DNA from: Bacillota bacterium
GTDB taxonomy: Bacteria > Bacillota > Clostridia > Lachnospirales > Lachnospiraceae
Length of the DNA stretch: 32,304 bases
Direction: 5' to 3'
Assembly: GCA_023389295.1 (NCBI GenBank)
Contig: JAEWEO010000150.1
Span: forward strand, 1-32,304
The translations under genes and the position numbers were made by a program. The first letter of the stretch is position 1; each line of letters begins with the position of its first letter. The notes below the pieces were generated by a model, which did not search any database, was not told the origin of the DNA, and saw only the letters and a program-made list of their open reading frames with translations. Shown piece by piece: positions 7,648 to 15,925 of the stretch.

Positions 7648-8841
7648 TTACAGTAAAGCCACAGTCTCTCTAGCAATAGCCAATTCTTCATTGGTAGGAA
7701 TGATGCATACCTTAACCTTAGAATCAGGCGTTGTAAGCATAGTTTCCTTACCTCTTGCTTTGTTTTTCTCTAAGTCAATGGTAATACCCAAGTAACCCAA
7801 GTATTCACATACCCATTCTCTAACTCTCCAGTCGTTTTCACCAACACCTGCGGTAAAAGCGATTGCATCAACGCCGTTCATAGCTGCCACGTATCCACCG
7901 ATAAATTGTGCTACACGATAGCAGAATACCTGGAATGCTTCAAGAGCTAACTGGTTACCATTATCTATGGCATCATTAAGATCACGGAAGTCACTGGATA
8001 CATCGGACATACCCTGTACGCCGGACTCTTTATTCAGAATATTCATAACCTGCTCTAAGGTCTTGCCTTCCTTCTTAGATATGAATTCAATAATGGAAGG
8101 ATCGATATCACCACTTCTGGTTCCCATTACTAAGCCTGCAAGAGGGGTAAAGCCCATACTGGTGTCAATTGACTTACCATTTAGAACTGCAGAAATACTG
8201 GATCCGTTTCCTAAATGGCATACGATAATTTTGGAATTGTTGATATCAAGTCCTGTAAATTCAGCGGTACGCTTGGAAACATAGCTATGGCTTGTACCAT
8301 GGAAACCGTATTTACGGATTTTATATTTTTCATAATATTCGTGAGGAAGTCCATATAAATAAGCCTTTGCTGGCATAGTCTGATGGAAAGCGGTATCAAA
8401 TACGCCAACCATAGGTACATCCTTCATTAGGTTCTGACAAGCACGAATACCAATTAAGTTCGCCGGATTGTGAAGAGGAGCTAAATCATTGCACTCTTCG
8501 ATTGCTTTAATAACTTCATCGGTAATAATTGTTGATGCAGCAAATTTCTCTCCACCATGTACCAATCTGTGACCAACTGCACTGATTTCATCCAAAGATT
8601 TGATTACTCCATGATTTGCATCTGTTAATGCATCAAGAACCATCTGGATTGCAACTTCGTGAGTATTCATAGCACTAGTTTCAATGACTACTTTCTCACC
8701 ACCATCAGGTGTATGCTTTAAATAGCTAACATCCTGTCCGATTCTTTCGCAGATACCGGAAGCTAATGCCTGTTCGGTTTCTGGGTCAATCAGCTGGTAT
8801 TTCAATGAAGAACTACCGCAATTAATTACTAATACTTTCAT
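7648..8841 (-). CDS. ackA: Acetate kinase
   Basis: Converts acetyl phosphate and ADP to acetate and ATP in the cytoplasm, the second step of the Pta-AckA route. The 397-residue length is normal. Family motifs are in order: NCGSSSLKY at 7-15, HRLVHGG near 90, FDTAFHQTMP near 148, YGFHGTSH near 178 and the phosphate-binding HLGNGSS near 207. The start at 8841 has AGAGG about 10 bases upstream. It follows pta on the same strand after 162 bases; that spacer holds an imperfect stem (AAGCC..CGATA with TATCG..GGCTT, about 8878-8937) but no obvious T run, so the two are probably one transcript with processing or partial uncoupling. Confidence 0.98.
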   Translation of the reverse strand: MKVLVINCGSSSLKYQLIDPETEQALASGICERIGQDVSYLKHTPDGGEKVVIETSAMNTHEVAIQMVLDALTDANHGVIKSLDEISAVGHRLVHGGEKFAASTIITDEVIKAIEECNDLAPLHNPANLIGIRACQNLMKDVPMVGVFDTAFHQTMPAKAYLYGLPHEYYEKYKIRKYGFHGTSHSYVSKRTAEFTGLDINNSKIIVCHLGNGSSISAVLNGKSIDTSMGFTPLAGLVMGTRSGDIDPSIIEFISKKEGKTLEQVMNILNKESGVQGMSDVSSDFRDLNDAIDNGNQLALEAFQVFCYRVAQFIGGYVAAMNGVDAIAFTAGVGENDWRVREWVCEYLGYLGITIDLEKNKARGKETMLTTPDSKVKVCIIPTNEELAIARETVALL

Positions 8842-9003
8842 TTAACCTTTACCTCTTTCTATAAGTTTAATAAACTAAAGCCTGCGATAGAGCAAAGCAT
8901 ATCATCTTCACTTTATCGTAGTGGCTTGGTCATCATTGAAAACATATCTATTATACATCATAAAAATGTATTATTAAATAAATCCTTTTAACTAATAATA
9001 TAA

Positions 9004-9996
9004 CTATTGTGCTGCTTGAACTGCTGTAATTGCTATAACACCTACGATATCATCAGCTGAACATCCTCTAGATAAATCATTAACCGGCTTTGCAATTCCT
9101 TGAGTTACAGGTCCATAAGCCTCTGCTTTTGCAAGTCTTTGTGCAATTTTATAACCGATATTACCTGCATCAAGATCGGGGAAGATAAGAACATTTGCTT
9201 TACCTGCAATATCACTACCCGGTGCCTTAGATGCGCCTACACTTGGAACAATTGCAGCATCAAACTGGAACTCACCATCAATTTTAATGTTAGGATATAA
9301 TTCTTTAGCGATTTTCGCTGCTTCAACAACTTTATCAACATCAGGATGTGATGCGCTGCCTTTGGTAGAATGAGAAAGCATAGCAACAATCGCTTCCTTT
9401 CCAACTAATGCTTCAAAACTTTTTGCACTACTTCCTGCAATCGCTGCTAATTCTTCTGAATTGGGATTTTGAACGAGTCCACAATCGGAGAAAATAAAAG
9501 TTCCACCTTCGCCAAAAGCACAATCAGGAACAACAATTACGAAGAAAGATGATACCAGTTTTGTACCTGGTGCTGTTTTTAATATCTGAAGGGAAGGACG
9601 AAGTGTATCTGCAGTCGAATGTACCGCTCCGGATACCATGCCGTCAGCATCTCCTGCTTTCACCATAGTAACACCAAAATATGGATAATCCTTTGTTAGA
9701 AGTTCTTTTGCCTGTTCTGGTGTCATTCCTTTGCTTTTTCTGATCTCTACAAGTAAATCAACATATTCTTGAAGCTTCTCAGTTTTATTTGGATCGACAA
9801 TCGTAGCTTTGGAAATATCTAGCCCCTCTGCTCCTTTTTCGATTTCTTCCTTATTACCAATCAAAATAATATTGGCAACACCTTCAGCTAATATTCTGCT
9901 TGCTGCTTCCAAAGTTCTTCTGTCTTCAGTTTCAGGCAAAACAATCGTTTTGATGTTTTGTTTGGCTCTCTCTTTGATTCCATCAATAAAACTCAT
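9004..9996 (-). CDS. pta: Phosphate acetyltransferase
   Basis: Converts acetyl-CoA and phosphate to acetyl phosphate and CoA. The 330-residue protein is the short single-domain type found in Firmicutes, without the N-terminal DRTGG/BioD-like domains of the E. coli enzyme. Recognisable parts are IVLPETEDRRTLEAA near residue 18, DGMVSGAVHSTADTLRP near 118, FSDCGLVQNPN near 170 and NVLIFPDLDAGNIGYK near 268. AAGGAAGGAG lies upstream of the ATG at 9996. A promoter with a palindromic spacer is at 10069-10097. It is the first gene of the pta-ackA unit. Confidence 0.98.
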   Translation of the reverse strand: MSFIDGIKERAKQNIKTIVLPETEDRRTLEAASRILAEGVANIILIGNKEEIEKGAEGLDISKATIVDPNKTEKLQEYVDLLVEIRKSKGMTPEQAKELLTKDYPYFGVTMVKAGDADGMVSGAVHSTADTLRPSLQILKTAPGTKLVSSFFVIVVPDCAFGEGGTFIFSDCGLVQNPNSEELAAIAGSSAKSFEALVGKEAIVAMLSHSTKGSASHPDVDKVVEAAKIAKELYPNIKIDGEFQFDAAIVPSVGASKAPGSDIAGKANVLIFPDLDAGNIGYKIAQRLAKAEAYGPVTQGIAKPVNDLSRGCSADDIVGVIAITAVQAAQ

Positions 9997-10068
9997 GATG
10001 TTATCTCCTTCCTTAGCATTTCATTAATATTTTATATATCTATATAATAAGTAAAACCCATAAATTTT

Positions 10069-10097
10069 ATTATAAGACAAATTATAATTTGATACAA
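10069..10097 (-). promoter_or_regulatory. pta promoter with palindrome in the spacer
   Basis: The minus strand reads TTGTAT (10097-10092), 17 bases, then TATAAT (10074-10069). Most of the spacer is a perfect 14-bp palindrome, CAAATTATAATTTG (10078-10091), placed where a repressor would block RNA polymerase. No known regulator is assigned. Confidence 0.75.
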
Positions 10098-10101
10098 GTA
10101 C

Positions 10102-10150
10102 AATTTGTTGAAAAAAGTAGTATTGTTTAAAGTAATCCTTTCAACAAATT
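10102..10150. repeat. 12-bp inverted repeat in the pta/tmcAL divergent region
   Basis: The arms AATTTGTTGAAA (10102-10113) and TTTCAACAAATT (10139-10150) are perfect and separated by 25 bases. They lie just upstream of the pta -35 box and about 46 bases before the tmcAL -35 box, a position suited to a regulator of either gene. Confidence 0.6.
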
Positions 10151-10195
10151 TACCAAGTATTACATTAAAAATATTGTTTTCACCCTTGGTGCCAA

Positions 10196-10224
10196 TTGAC
10201 GAAGATAAGTAGAAATGTTATATT
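10196..10224 (+). promoter_or_regulatory. Promoter of tmcAL
   Basis: TTGACG, 17 bases, TATATT on the plus strand. It would start transcription near 10231, giving a leader of about 65 bases before the tmcAL start. Positions -35 and -10 match the consensus at 5 of 6 bases each. Confidence 0.8.
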
Positions 10225-10296
10225 CTATGTTAAAAGAAGTATTATCATAATACACTAAAAATCCATTTTTATTCATGATAGGAGTAGAAGGATCGC

Positions 10297-11586
10297 ATGA
10301 AAGTTGTGGGCTTAATAACGGAATATAATCCTTTTCATAATGGACATAAATATCATATAGAAGAAGCAAAGCGGATCACCAATGCTGATTATGTGATAGC
10401 CGTTATGAGCGGTAACTTTGTACAGCGCGGTGCCCCTGCTGTCATTGATAAATATAGTCGTGCTAATATGGCGTTGCATAATGGAGTAGATCTTGTATTG
10501 GAGCTTCCTACTTGTTTTGCTACCGGAAGTGCAGAATACTTTGCACATGGAGCTGTATCCCTCCTTGATAAGTTGGATATAGTTGACGTACTTTGTTTTG
10601 GTAGTGAATGCGGTGACATTCAATCATTAACGCAAACAGCACAGTTTTTACTTCATACACCAAGCTCATATGAGAAAGATCTACAGTATTACCTACGACA
10701 AGGATTAACCTATCCTGCTGCCAGATTAAAAGCAGTTCAATCATCACAAAAAGCTTCTGAATATTTAAATCAAGATACTTTGACTAATGTACTAAGTGAA
10801 CCTAATAATATACTTGGCATTGAATATATCAAGGCTCTGATACACCTTGATTCTAAGATTAAGCCAGCTACCATACAAAGAATCTCTGCTCATTATCACG
10901 ATAGTGAACTTGTTACAAAACAAGCAAATAACACTAAGCAGCCCATTAGTTCGGCAACTGCTATACGAAAGGCGATTCAGCTTAAGACAAATACTACTTT
11001 TGATTCATTTGAACAGATGAAACAAAGCGTTCCGGCTGACGTATATCAGGTGTTGGAGGACAACTTTAATAAAACATACCCTATAACGGAAGAGGATTTT
11101 TCCTTCTTGCTCAAATATAAATTGTTATCAGAAGATAGCAATTCCTTAAAGAAATATATGGACATTACCGGTGATCTTGCCGACAGAATGAAGAATACAA
11201 ACGATCTTAATAAATCCATCTCTGAACTTGTTCAAGAACTAAAGACGAAGAACGTGACTCTTACTAGAATAAATCGTGCTCTGATACATCTACTACTTAA
11301 CATAACAACCGCTAATGTAGAAGAATATAAGGCATATGGCTATGCTTCTTATGCCAGAGTATTGGGTATAAAAAAAGAAGCCTCCCACCTTCTAAGGCAA
11401 ATCGAAAAAAGTGGAAGAGTTCCCATAATAACAAAAGTATCAAAAGCCAATAAACAATTAGACCCCTTGGCAATGCGCATGCTAAAGGAAGATATCTTTG
11501 CTGCTCATTTGTACAATCAAACAGTTTATGAAAAATATAATACGGTAATCAGTAATGAATACAAACACGGCATCTGTATGCTCTAA
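10297..11586 (+). CDS. tmcAL: tRNA(Met) cytidine acetate ligase (YlbM family)
   Basis: An ATP-dependent enzyme that makes N4-acetylcytidine at the wobble base of elongator tRNA-Met using acetate. The 429-residue protein starts GLITEYNPFHNGHKYHI (5-21), the nucleotidyltransferase HxGH-type motif. VMSGNFVQRGAPAVIDKY (near 36-53) follows, as in YlbM. The C-terminus includes RILGIK-like RVLGIKKEA and a TKVSKAN motif. Start ATG at 10297 is preceded by GGAG and AAGGA. It is divergent from pta; a link between an acetate-using enzyme and the acetate pathway is a reasonable inference. In Bacillus ylbM lies near ylbJ, ylbN (yceD) and rpmF. Confidence 0.95.
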   Translation: MKVVGLITEYNPFHNGHKYHIEEAKRITNADYVIAVMSGNFVQRGAPAVIDKYSRANMALHNGVDLVLELPTCFATGSAEYFAHGAVSLLDKLDIVDVLCFGSECGDIQSLTQTAQFLLHTPSSYEKDLQYYLRQGLTYPAARLKAVQSSQKASEYLNQDTLTNVLSEPNNILGIEYIKALIHLDSKIKPATIQRISAHYHDSELVTKQANNTKQPISSATAIRKAIQLKTNTTFDSFEQMKQSVPADVYQVLEDNFNKTYPITEEDFSFLLKYKLLSEDSNSLKKYMDITGDLADRMKNTNDLNKSISELVQELKTKNVTLTRINRALIHLLLNITTANVEEYKAYGYASYARVLGIKKEASHLLRQIEKSGRVPIITKVSKANKQLDPLAMRMLKEDIFAAHLYNQTVYEKYNTVISNEYKHGICML

Positions 11587-11628
11587 TGTGTGGTAATGAA
11601 AAACCAAATGTTATCTTGTTTATATAGT

Positions 11629-11714
11629 AACAGCCGGCTATTGAACTGACTCCTATATAAGTTAGGCCTAAAAATCTACCTTGTAGGGGCCATATCATGT
11701 GATTGCAGGCTGTT
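11629..11714. terminator. Possible long-loop terminator after tmcAL
   Basis: AACAGCC (11629-11635) pairs with GGCTGTT (11708-11714), followed on the plus strand by TTATTATCATTT. The roughly 70-base loop also contains self-complementary parts (GGCC blocks). It ends 50 bases before the stop of a convergent gene. It could be a terminator or a small structured RNA; the evidence is weak. Confidence 0.35.
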
Positions 11715-11764
11715 TTATTATCATTTCGTATTGTCTTTTCATTACTGTCCTTTTATTTTTATGC

Positions 11765-12208
11765 CTATTTAACTCCGTTGTTGCCTTCTATATTATTTAC
11801 TTCCTTTTTTAATCTCTTTTCCTTTTTCTTGGCTACTCTTTCAGCTGCAATCCTTTTATTTTCTTCCACTCGAAAACGTACTATATCACGAACTAATTCC
11901 TCAGGAAATTGCTTATTATACGGAAACTGTATCGCGCCTCTCGAACTTTTGTATTCCGTAATTCTATCTTTAAACTGTGCTACTCCGTTTTCTCCCGGGT
12001 AGAAACCAATATGACTTTTATGTGCAGCAAAATGTACCAGATTACCATGCAAGTGAAAAGTTGGCATCTTCCAGCTAATCTTTTCCGTTGCTTCAGGGGC
12101 CTCCTCTTTTATGACCCTTCTTACATGCTGTAGCTTATCCTGAATCTCCTGTGGATATAGCAGGATGTATTCATCTACTGTTTCATAATGTAGCTTCTTT
12201 TCCTCCAT
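11765..12208 (-). CDS. DUF1801 / YdhG-like protein
   Basis: A 147-residue soluble protein. The N-terminal TVDEYILLYPQEIQDKLQHVRRVIKEEAPEATEKISWKMP pattern (split here for reading: TVDEYI at 11, then PEATEKISWKMP at 38-49) and HIGFYP near 66-71 are typical of the DUF1801 domain, found in the so-called iron chaperone/YdeI group with a frataxin-like fold. The C-terminal 35 residues are Lys/Arg/Glu-rich and probably helical. Function is not established for most members. The start at 12208 has GGAGG-like GAGGAACG upstream. It converges with tmcAL and opens the accessory block. Confidence 0.85.
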   Translation of the reverse strand: MEEKKLHYETVDEYILLYPQEIQDKLQHVRRVIKEEAPEATEKISWKMPTFHLHGNLVHFAAHKSHIGFYPGENGVAQFKDRITEYKSSRGAIQFPYNKQFPEELVRDIVRFRVEENKRIAAERVAKKKEKRLKKEVNNIEGNNGVK

Positions 12209-12279
12209 CGTTCCTCCTATTACTTTTTAATTAAAAACTATTACTTCTCTTACCAAACTACTAATGTTATCGAATTCGC

Positions 12280-12522
12280 TTATGCTTCTTCCCAAACTTC
12301 TTTCAAAAATAAATCAAATAGAACATTTTCATATTTTGCATTTCCATTTAATGAATAATATACACGATATATATCATTCTGTGATGCCAATTTCTCAACG
12401 CTAATTAGGGAACCATTGATCTTCTTAATATGGTTACCAATTTTCAATTTATAAATCTTGTATCGCAAAATCTTCTCATACATTATAATAATGACGATTA
12501 ATACATAAATAGCAATCTGCAT
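12280..12522 (-). CDS. Small membrane-anchored protein, unknown
   Basis: The 80-residue product begins with a hydrophobic helix (MQIAIYVLIVIIIMYEKIL, about 1-17). A basic stretch (RYKIYKLKIGNHIKK) and a short beta-rich domain (VYYSLNGNAKYENVLFDL) follow. I chose the ATG at 12522 because GGGAGG lies 7 bases upstream; the frame extends to 12543 without a better start. It lies 44 bases after a methyltransferase remnant on the same strand. No family recognised. Confidence 0.55.
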   Translation of the reverse strand: MQIAIYVLIVIIIMYEKILRYKIYKLKIGNHIKKINGSLISVEKLASQNDIYRVYYSLNGNAKYENVLFDLFLKEVWEEA

Positions 12523-12566
12523 TGTGCTACCTCCCAGATACAAGTTATTTTGACTTAGTTTTGATA

Positions 12567-12800
12567 TTACTTTTTGGCAACTATTATTGTAGTATTCTCA
12601 ACTCTCCAAATCATATTAACATCTTTAAATCCGGCCTTTGTAAGCAGTTCAATTTGATTATGAATGGTACACGGTGTATCGTAGTGATAAAACTCTCCCT
12701 CTAAAATGTTCTGTTCCTTTCCCTCTACATTATTAAGCATATGCTCATCATAACCATCAATTCGAGAAGTAAAAAATTCACTCATTTCTTCAATTTGCAT
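12567..12800 (-). pseudogene. Internally deleted class I SAM methyltransferase
   Basis: The 77-residue frame joins a typical methyltransferase N-terminus (MSEFFTSRIDGYDEHMLNNVEG, residues 6-27, read in two parts: MSEFFTSRIDGY and DEHMLNNVEG) to a typical C-terminus (FYHYDTPCTIHNQIELL, then WRVENTTIIVAKK). Everything between is missing, including the SAM-binding motif I (DxGxGxG). Full-length relatives are about 200-220 residues, so about 130-150 residues are lost while the reading frame stays open. A good ribosome site (AGGAGGGGG) still precedes the ATG at 12800. The product cannot bind SAM in the normal way, so I call it a remnant; a new small function is possible but unproven. Confidence 0.75.
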
Positions 12801-12818
12801 ATTGCTTCCCCCTCCTCA

Positions 12819-13295
12819 TTAGTATCCTGCAAAAGGTTCCCCCATTAACTGCTCTAAACTTCTCTTAATCTTTGAATTTATACCTGTATAAAAAACAATA
12901 ATTTTATCCTTCTTATAATAGTGTGGCGGATAAACCCAATCGATATTTAAGGAAAAATCTCCATTCGTAATCGAAGAACCATCTTTTGATATCATTTCCG
13001 CAAATTCCTCCATCTTATTATTGCTTTCATAGTCAGAAATTTTAATTTTATCATTTTGATCAATCGTTAATGTGACAAATTTTGTAGTATTTTGGCTAGA
13101 AGTTAGTTTTGTTGTTTGAAGGTCCATTGAGTTATTATTACTTACTTCTACTGTCATTCCATCCTTCTCTAGATGTGCTATAATTTTATTGACCGTGATC
13201 TCATGACTAGCAAGGTATTTAGTAATTAATAGAGTGGCGATTGTTCCTACTGCAATAAATAATAGAGAACCAAGAAACAGTCGATATCTTTTCAT
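12819..13295 (-). CDS. Membrane-anchored extracytoplasmic protein, unknown
   Basis: A 158-residue protein with one N-terminal helix (LFLGSLLFIAVGTIATLLI, about 6-24) and a soluble domain outside the membrane rich in Asn, Lys, Ser and Thr. The domain shows HYYKKDKIIVFYTG and ends LEQLMGEPFAGY, a pattern seen in small Firmicutes proteins of unknown role. The start at 13295 has GGGGGAATT upstream. It lies 18 bases before the methyltransferase remnant on the same strand, so they may share a transcript. Confidence 0.65.
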   Translation of the reverse strand: MKRYRLFLGSLLFIAVGTIATLLITKYLASHEITVNKIIAHLEKDGMTVEVSNNNSMDLQTTKLTSSQNTTKFVTLTIDQNDKIKISDYESNNKMEEFAEMISKDGSSITNGDFSLNIDWVYPPHYYKKDKIIVFYTGINSKIKRSLEQLMGEPFAGY

Positions 13296-13370
13296 TTTAA
13301 TTCCCCCAAACTAAAATATCATATTGATTCATATGAAAACAGCTGCTTCACAGGTAAGAACTCGATAATC

Positions 13371-14012
13371 CTAGTTAACGATCCACCCAAGGTCTAACAT
13401 TATATTTTCTATAGTATCATCCGAATTTTCTAATAACCTCTCTATCCAACTTGTCAGCTCTACAACCTCATGTTTCTTAGCATCATATATTAAAAATATT
13501 ACTAATTCTGAAGTATTTGATGTACTACCGGTATTCGCTATCTCTACATTTTCTGCTGAATCAAAGTATTCTGGAAAACTTACATTTTCAGCTCTTAATG
13601 TAAACAGTTTATTTCCTGTCTCTTGATCATTCTCCTCTGTAGAATTACTATTTGGTAAAATACTTGCAGAGTCTTTAAGCCTGTTATACACCTCTTCTGC
13701 CTCATTTTCACCTTTCTTGTCATTCTCAAATAAATGGTATACTATAGTGTTAATCACTTCGTCTTCTTGCTTATTACAAGACAACTCATATAGTTGTTTT
13801 TTTCCAAAGGAAACTACATCCTCTGTATCTTTGTTTAATTCATCGCGTGTGCTTTTTGTTACTTCTGTATTTATTTCCATTCCATAGTCTAAAACAGTTT
13901 CCTTCACATATTCCGTTCTCTCTTTCTCTACCTCTGACATTTCACCTTTCTTGCATCCGGATAGAGAAATGATTCCTATGAATATTGATAAAATCAATAT
14001 TACATTTTTCAT
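13371..14012 (-). CDS. Putative lipoprotein, unknown
   Basis: The 213-residue product has a lipoprotein signal: KNVILILSIFIGIISLSGC with lipobox LSGC and Cys20. The mature part is strongly acidic (many Glu/Asp), with low-complexity SNSTEENDQETGN near residues 122-134. It seems to have two halves, a helical N-terminal part and a beta-rich end (TSELVIFLIYDAKKHEVVELTSW). AAAGGAG precedes the ATG at 14012. It is 75 bases before the next membrane-anchored gene on the same strand. No family recognised. Confidence 0.65.
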   Translation of the reverse strand: MKNVILILSIFIGIISLSGCKKGEMSEVEKERTEYVKETVLDYGMEINTEVTKSTRDELNKDTEDVVSFGKKQLYELSCNKQEDEVINTIVYHLFENDKKGENEAEEVYNRLKDSASILPNSNSTEENDQETGNKLFTLRAENVSFPEYFDSAENVEIANTGSTSNTSELVIFLIYDAKKHEVVELTSWIERLLENSDDTIENIMLDLGWIVN

Positions 14013-14218
14013 TTAACTCCTTTCGTAGCTATTACCCTACATTTTGTTAAATAGAATTATACTTGGCATCATCTGTGATTTTAGAATATTCCAAAATAGA
14101 TCAATTGTTTTGATATGTAGACTATGATTAAACCTGAAATATTAATCCACCTCATTTATATTCTCCAAACTATAACATTATCGTATTTCGAACCAAATAA
14201 TATCAGCCCAGTATCTCC

Positions 14219-14788
14219 TTACTTATTGGCTACTCTGTGTGCAAATGAAATAAGTTTATTATATAAGTAAACATCATCGTCAGAAAAATACTCCTTTGTA
14301 AACTTATCTAATGAAAACCATTCTACTCCACTATTTTCTTCGGAGCAAATTCGTACCTCACTATTTTCATCTGCTATCAGTATATATGCGATTGATAAAT
14401 GCAAATGAGCATTCACATAATTAGACTTCTTGGTATGACCGTATACAGGTAAAATATCGATGGAGGCTATTCTATTGGTTAGTGGTGAAATATTTTTTAT
14501 ACCTGTTTCTTCTCTTGCTTCCTTTAATGATACATATAATAAATCCCCATCACCATCTGCATGTCCCCCTGTCCAAGACCATACATTTCGTATATTATGA
14601 TGAACTAGTAAAACTTTGTCTAGTTTTTTGTTCATTATGTAGCCTGAACTTGTTATGTGTGCTATTTCATTCTCCCTTAGAAGGACATTATTTCTAAATT
14701 GTTGTATAAAACTTAAAATCACTTTTTTATCCTGAAATTCCTGCTCATTAACAGGAATATATTCTTCAATTTCTTTAATAAAATCCAT
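14219..14788 (-). CDS. Nudix hydrolase
   Basis: A 189-residue hydrolase of nucleoside diphosphates linked to other groups. The Nudix box lies at about 75-97 (GGHADGDGDLLYVSLKEA, then REETGI). The core KEAREETG, which binds metal, is present. Two canonical positions differ: the first Glu is Gly81, and the Arg of REUxEExGU is Lys89. Similar GGHADG.-type boxes occur in a Nudix subfamily, so activity is plausible. The start at 14788 is preceded by A-rich sequence with a weak ribosome site. The substrate is unknown. The 205 bases to the lipoprotein gene hold nothing I can name. Confidence 0.88.
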   Translation of the reverse strand: MDFIKEIEEYIPVNEQEFQDKKVILSFIQQFRNNVLLRENEIAHITSSGYIMNKKLDKVLLVHHNIRNVWSWTGGHADGDGDLLYVSLKEAREETGIKNISPLTNRIASIDILPVYGHTKKSNYVNAHLHLSIAYILIADENSEVRICSEENSGVEWFSLDKFTKEYFSDDDVYLYNKLISFAHRVANK

Positions 14789-15045
14789 ATCATCAACCTG
14801 CTTTTTTTCTTAATTATTTTTCAGTTGTGAATATAATCAACTATTCGTTTATCTACACTTATCATAATAAGATCAAAGTCAAATAAGTCAAAAAGGATTG
14901 GCTCCATTCTGATAGCTCTATTGTAAATAATCATTTCTGATTAAGTTCATCTTTTATCGTTGCCCTTTTTATTTAATCTCTTAATCAGCTCTTCTGAATT
15001 ATTTCTTCATTGTATTTAATCAATTCTTCCCTGTTAGTATGTCTA

Positions 15046-15771
15046 TTATTTAACAAGCCTTCTTAGTATAACATGATGAAAGAAGGCTATTGTCTTATAT
15101 TCTTCCAAATCACTTACCTGCGTCTCCATCTCCAGCATTTGTTCTTGCCAAAGTGGATCCTTTTGGATCTCTTGATTTTGTTGCAAATCCCAGAAGGTCC
15201 TCATTCCTAGCACCGTTTCAATTTCTAGTTTATCTGACCAGTTTAAAAGTTCCTTGTCTTCGTAATAATTAATTGTACCAAACTGCTCTGCGTGTCCATT
15301 TTCACCGGAAAGCAATTCTTTCGCATGTTTAAAATTATTTAATAACACAACCATCTGCATTACTCTTCCCGACTTATTATGCTTAAGGATTGATATATGT
15401 CCATCCGTCTTTAATATTCTTGCAAATTCTTTTACGATGCGCTCTCTATCCTTCGCGTATTCTAAAACATTATGGCATAGGATTACATCAAAGGAGCACT
15501 CTTCAAATTTACTAAGTTCCTCCACATCACCCACGATTTGCGTATAATCATTCTCCGCACATCTATCCTGAAGCATAGTCTCATCAGGTTCAATTGCTAT
15601 TACATCATTATCCAGAGCAAAATGATCTGCAGTTAAACCATTTCCACTACCAAAATCCAGAACTCTTTTGTTATGAATAAATTTTAATTGTTCCCAGGTC
15701 ATCTTCTTCTGTAAAAGTTCCCAAGGTGAAGTTTCTCTCATATTCAATCTACTTCCTCTCAATTCATCCAT
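15046..15771 (-). CDS. Class I SAM-dependent methyltransferase
   Basis: The 241-residue product has the Rossmann motif I VLDFGSGNGLT at 37-47, an acidic residue after strand 2 (IAIEPDETM near 56-64) and motif FDVILCHNVLEYAKD near 104-118, typical of Methyltransf_11. The C-terminus is EEYKTIAFFHHVILRRLVK. The substrate is unknown, with small molecules likely. The first ATG (15771) has a weak ribosome site; the in-frame ATG at 15741 (MRETSPWE) has AGAGGA about 10 bases upstream and may be used instead. Intact, unlike the two methyltransferase remnants nearby. Confidence 0.88.
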   Translation of the reverse strand: MDELRGSRLNMRETSPWELLQKKMTWEQLKFIHNKRVLDFGSGNGLTADHFALDNDVIAIEPDETMLQDRCAENDYTQIVGDVEELSKFEECSFDVILCHNVLEYAKDRERIVKEFARILKTDGHISILKHNKSGRVMQMVVLLNNFKHAKELLSGENGHAEQFGTINYYEDKELLNWSDKLEIETVLGMRTFWDLQQNQEIQKDPLWQEQMLEMETQVSDLEEYKTIAFFHHVILRRLVK

Positions 15772-15794
15772 TCGTTTTAATCACGATAAGCAGC

Positions 15795-15875
15795 CTACTG
15801 GGAATAAGATATAGTTATTTCTGCTGCCTCCTCCAGATATAAAATATCATTTTTAGATAGTGTTATTATATTCAT
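15795..15875 (-). pseudogene. Possible N-terminal remnant of a GNAT acetyltransferase
   Basis: A 26-residue frame reading MNIITLSKNDILYLEEAAEI followed by six residues and a stop. The sequence resembles the first helix of GNAT enzymes (xxLSxxxIxxLEEAAxI), where a roughly 150-residue catalytic domain should follow; none does. The ribosome site is weak. Too short to be certain. Confidence 0.35.
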
Positions 15876-15925
15876 AGTCCATTCTCTTTTCTAAAGGCTT
15901 TCATTATTTCAGATTATAATCTTCT

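Noticed and set aside
10160..10747. Three minus-strand frames over the start of tmcAL
   Set aside because: They overlap the tmcAL promoter and its conserved N-terminal motif and show no protein family features.
14815..15045. Short minus-strand frames between Nudix and methyltransferase genes, including one of 37 residues
   Set aside because: They are too short, without ribosome sites, and have no family resemblance. One pair of fragments could be a frameshifted tail, but this is not supportable.
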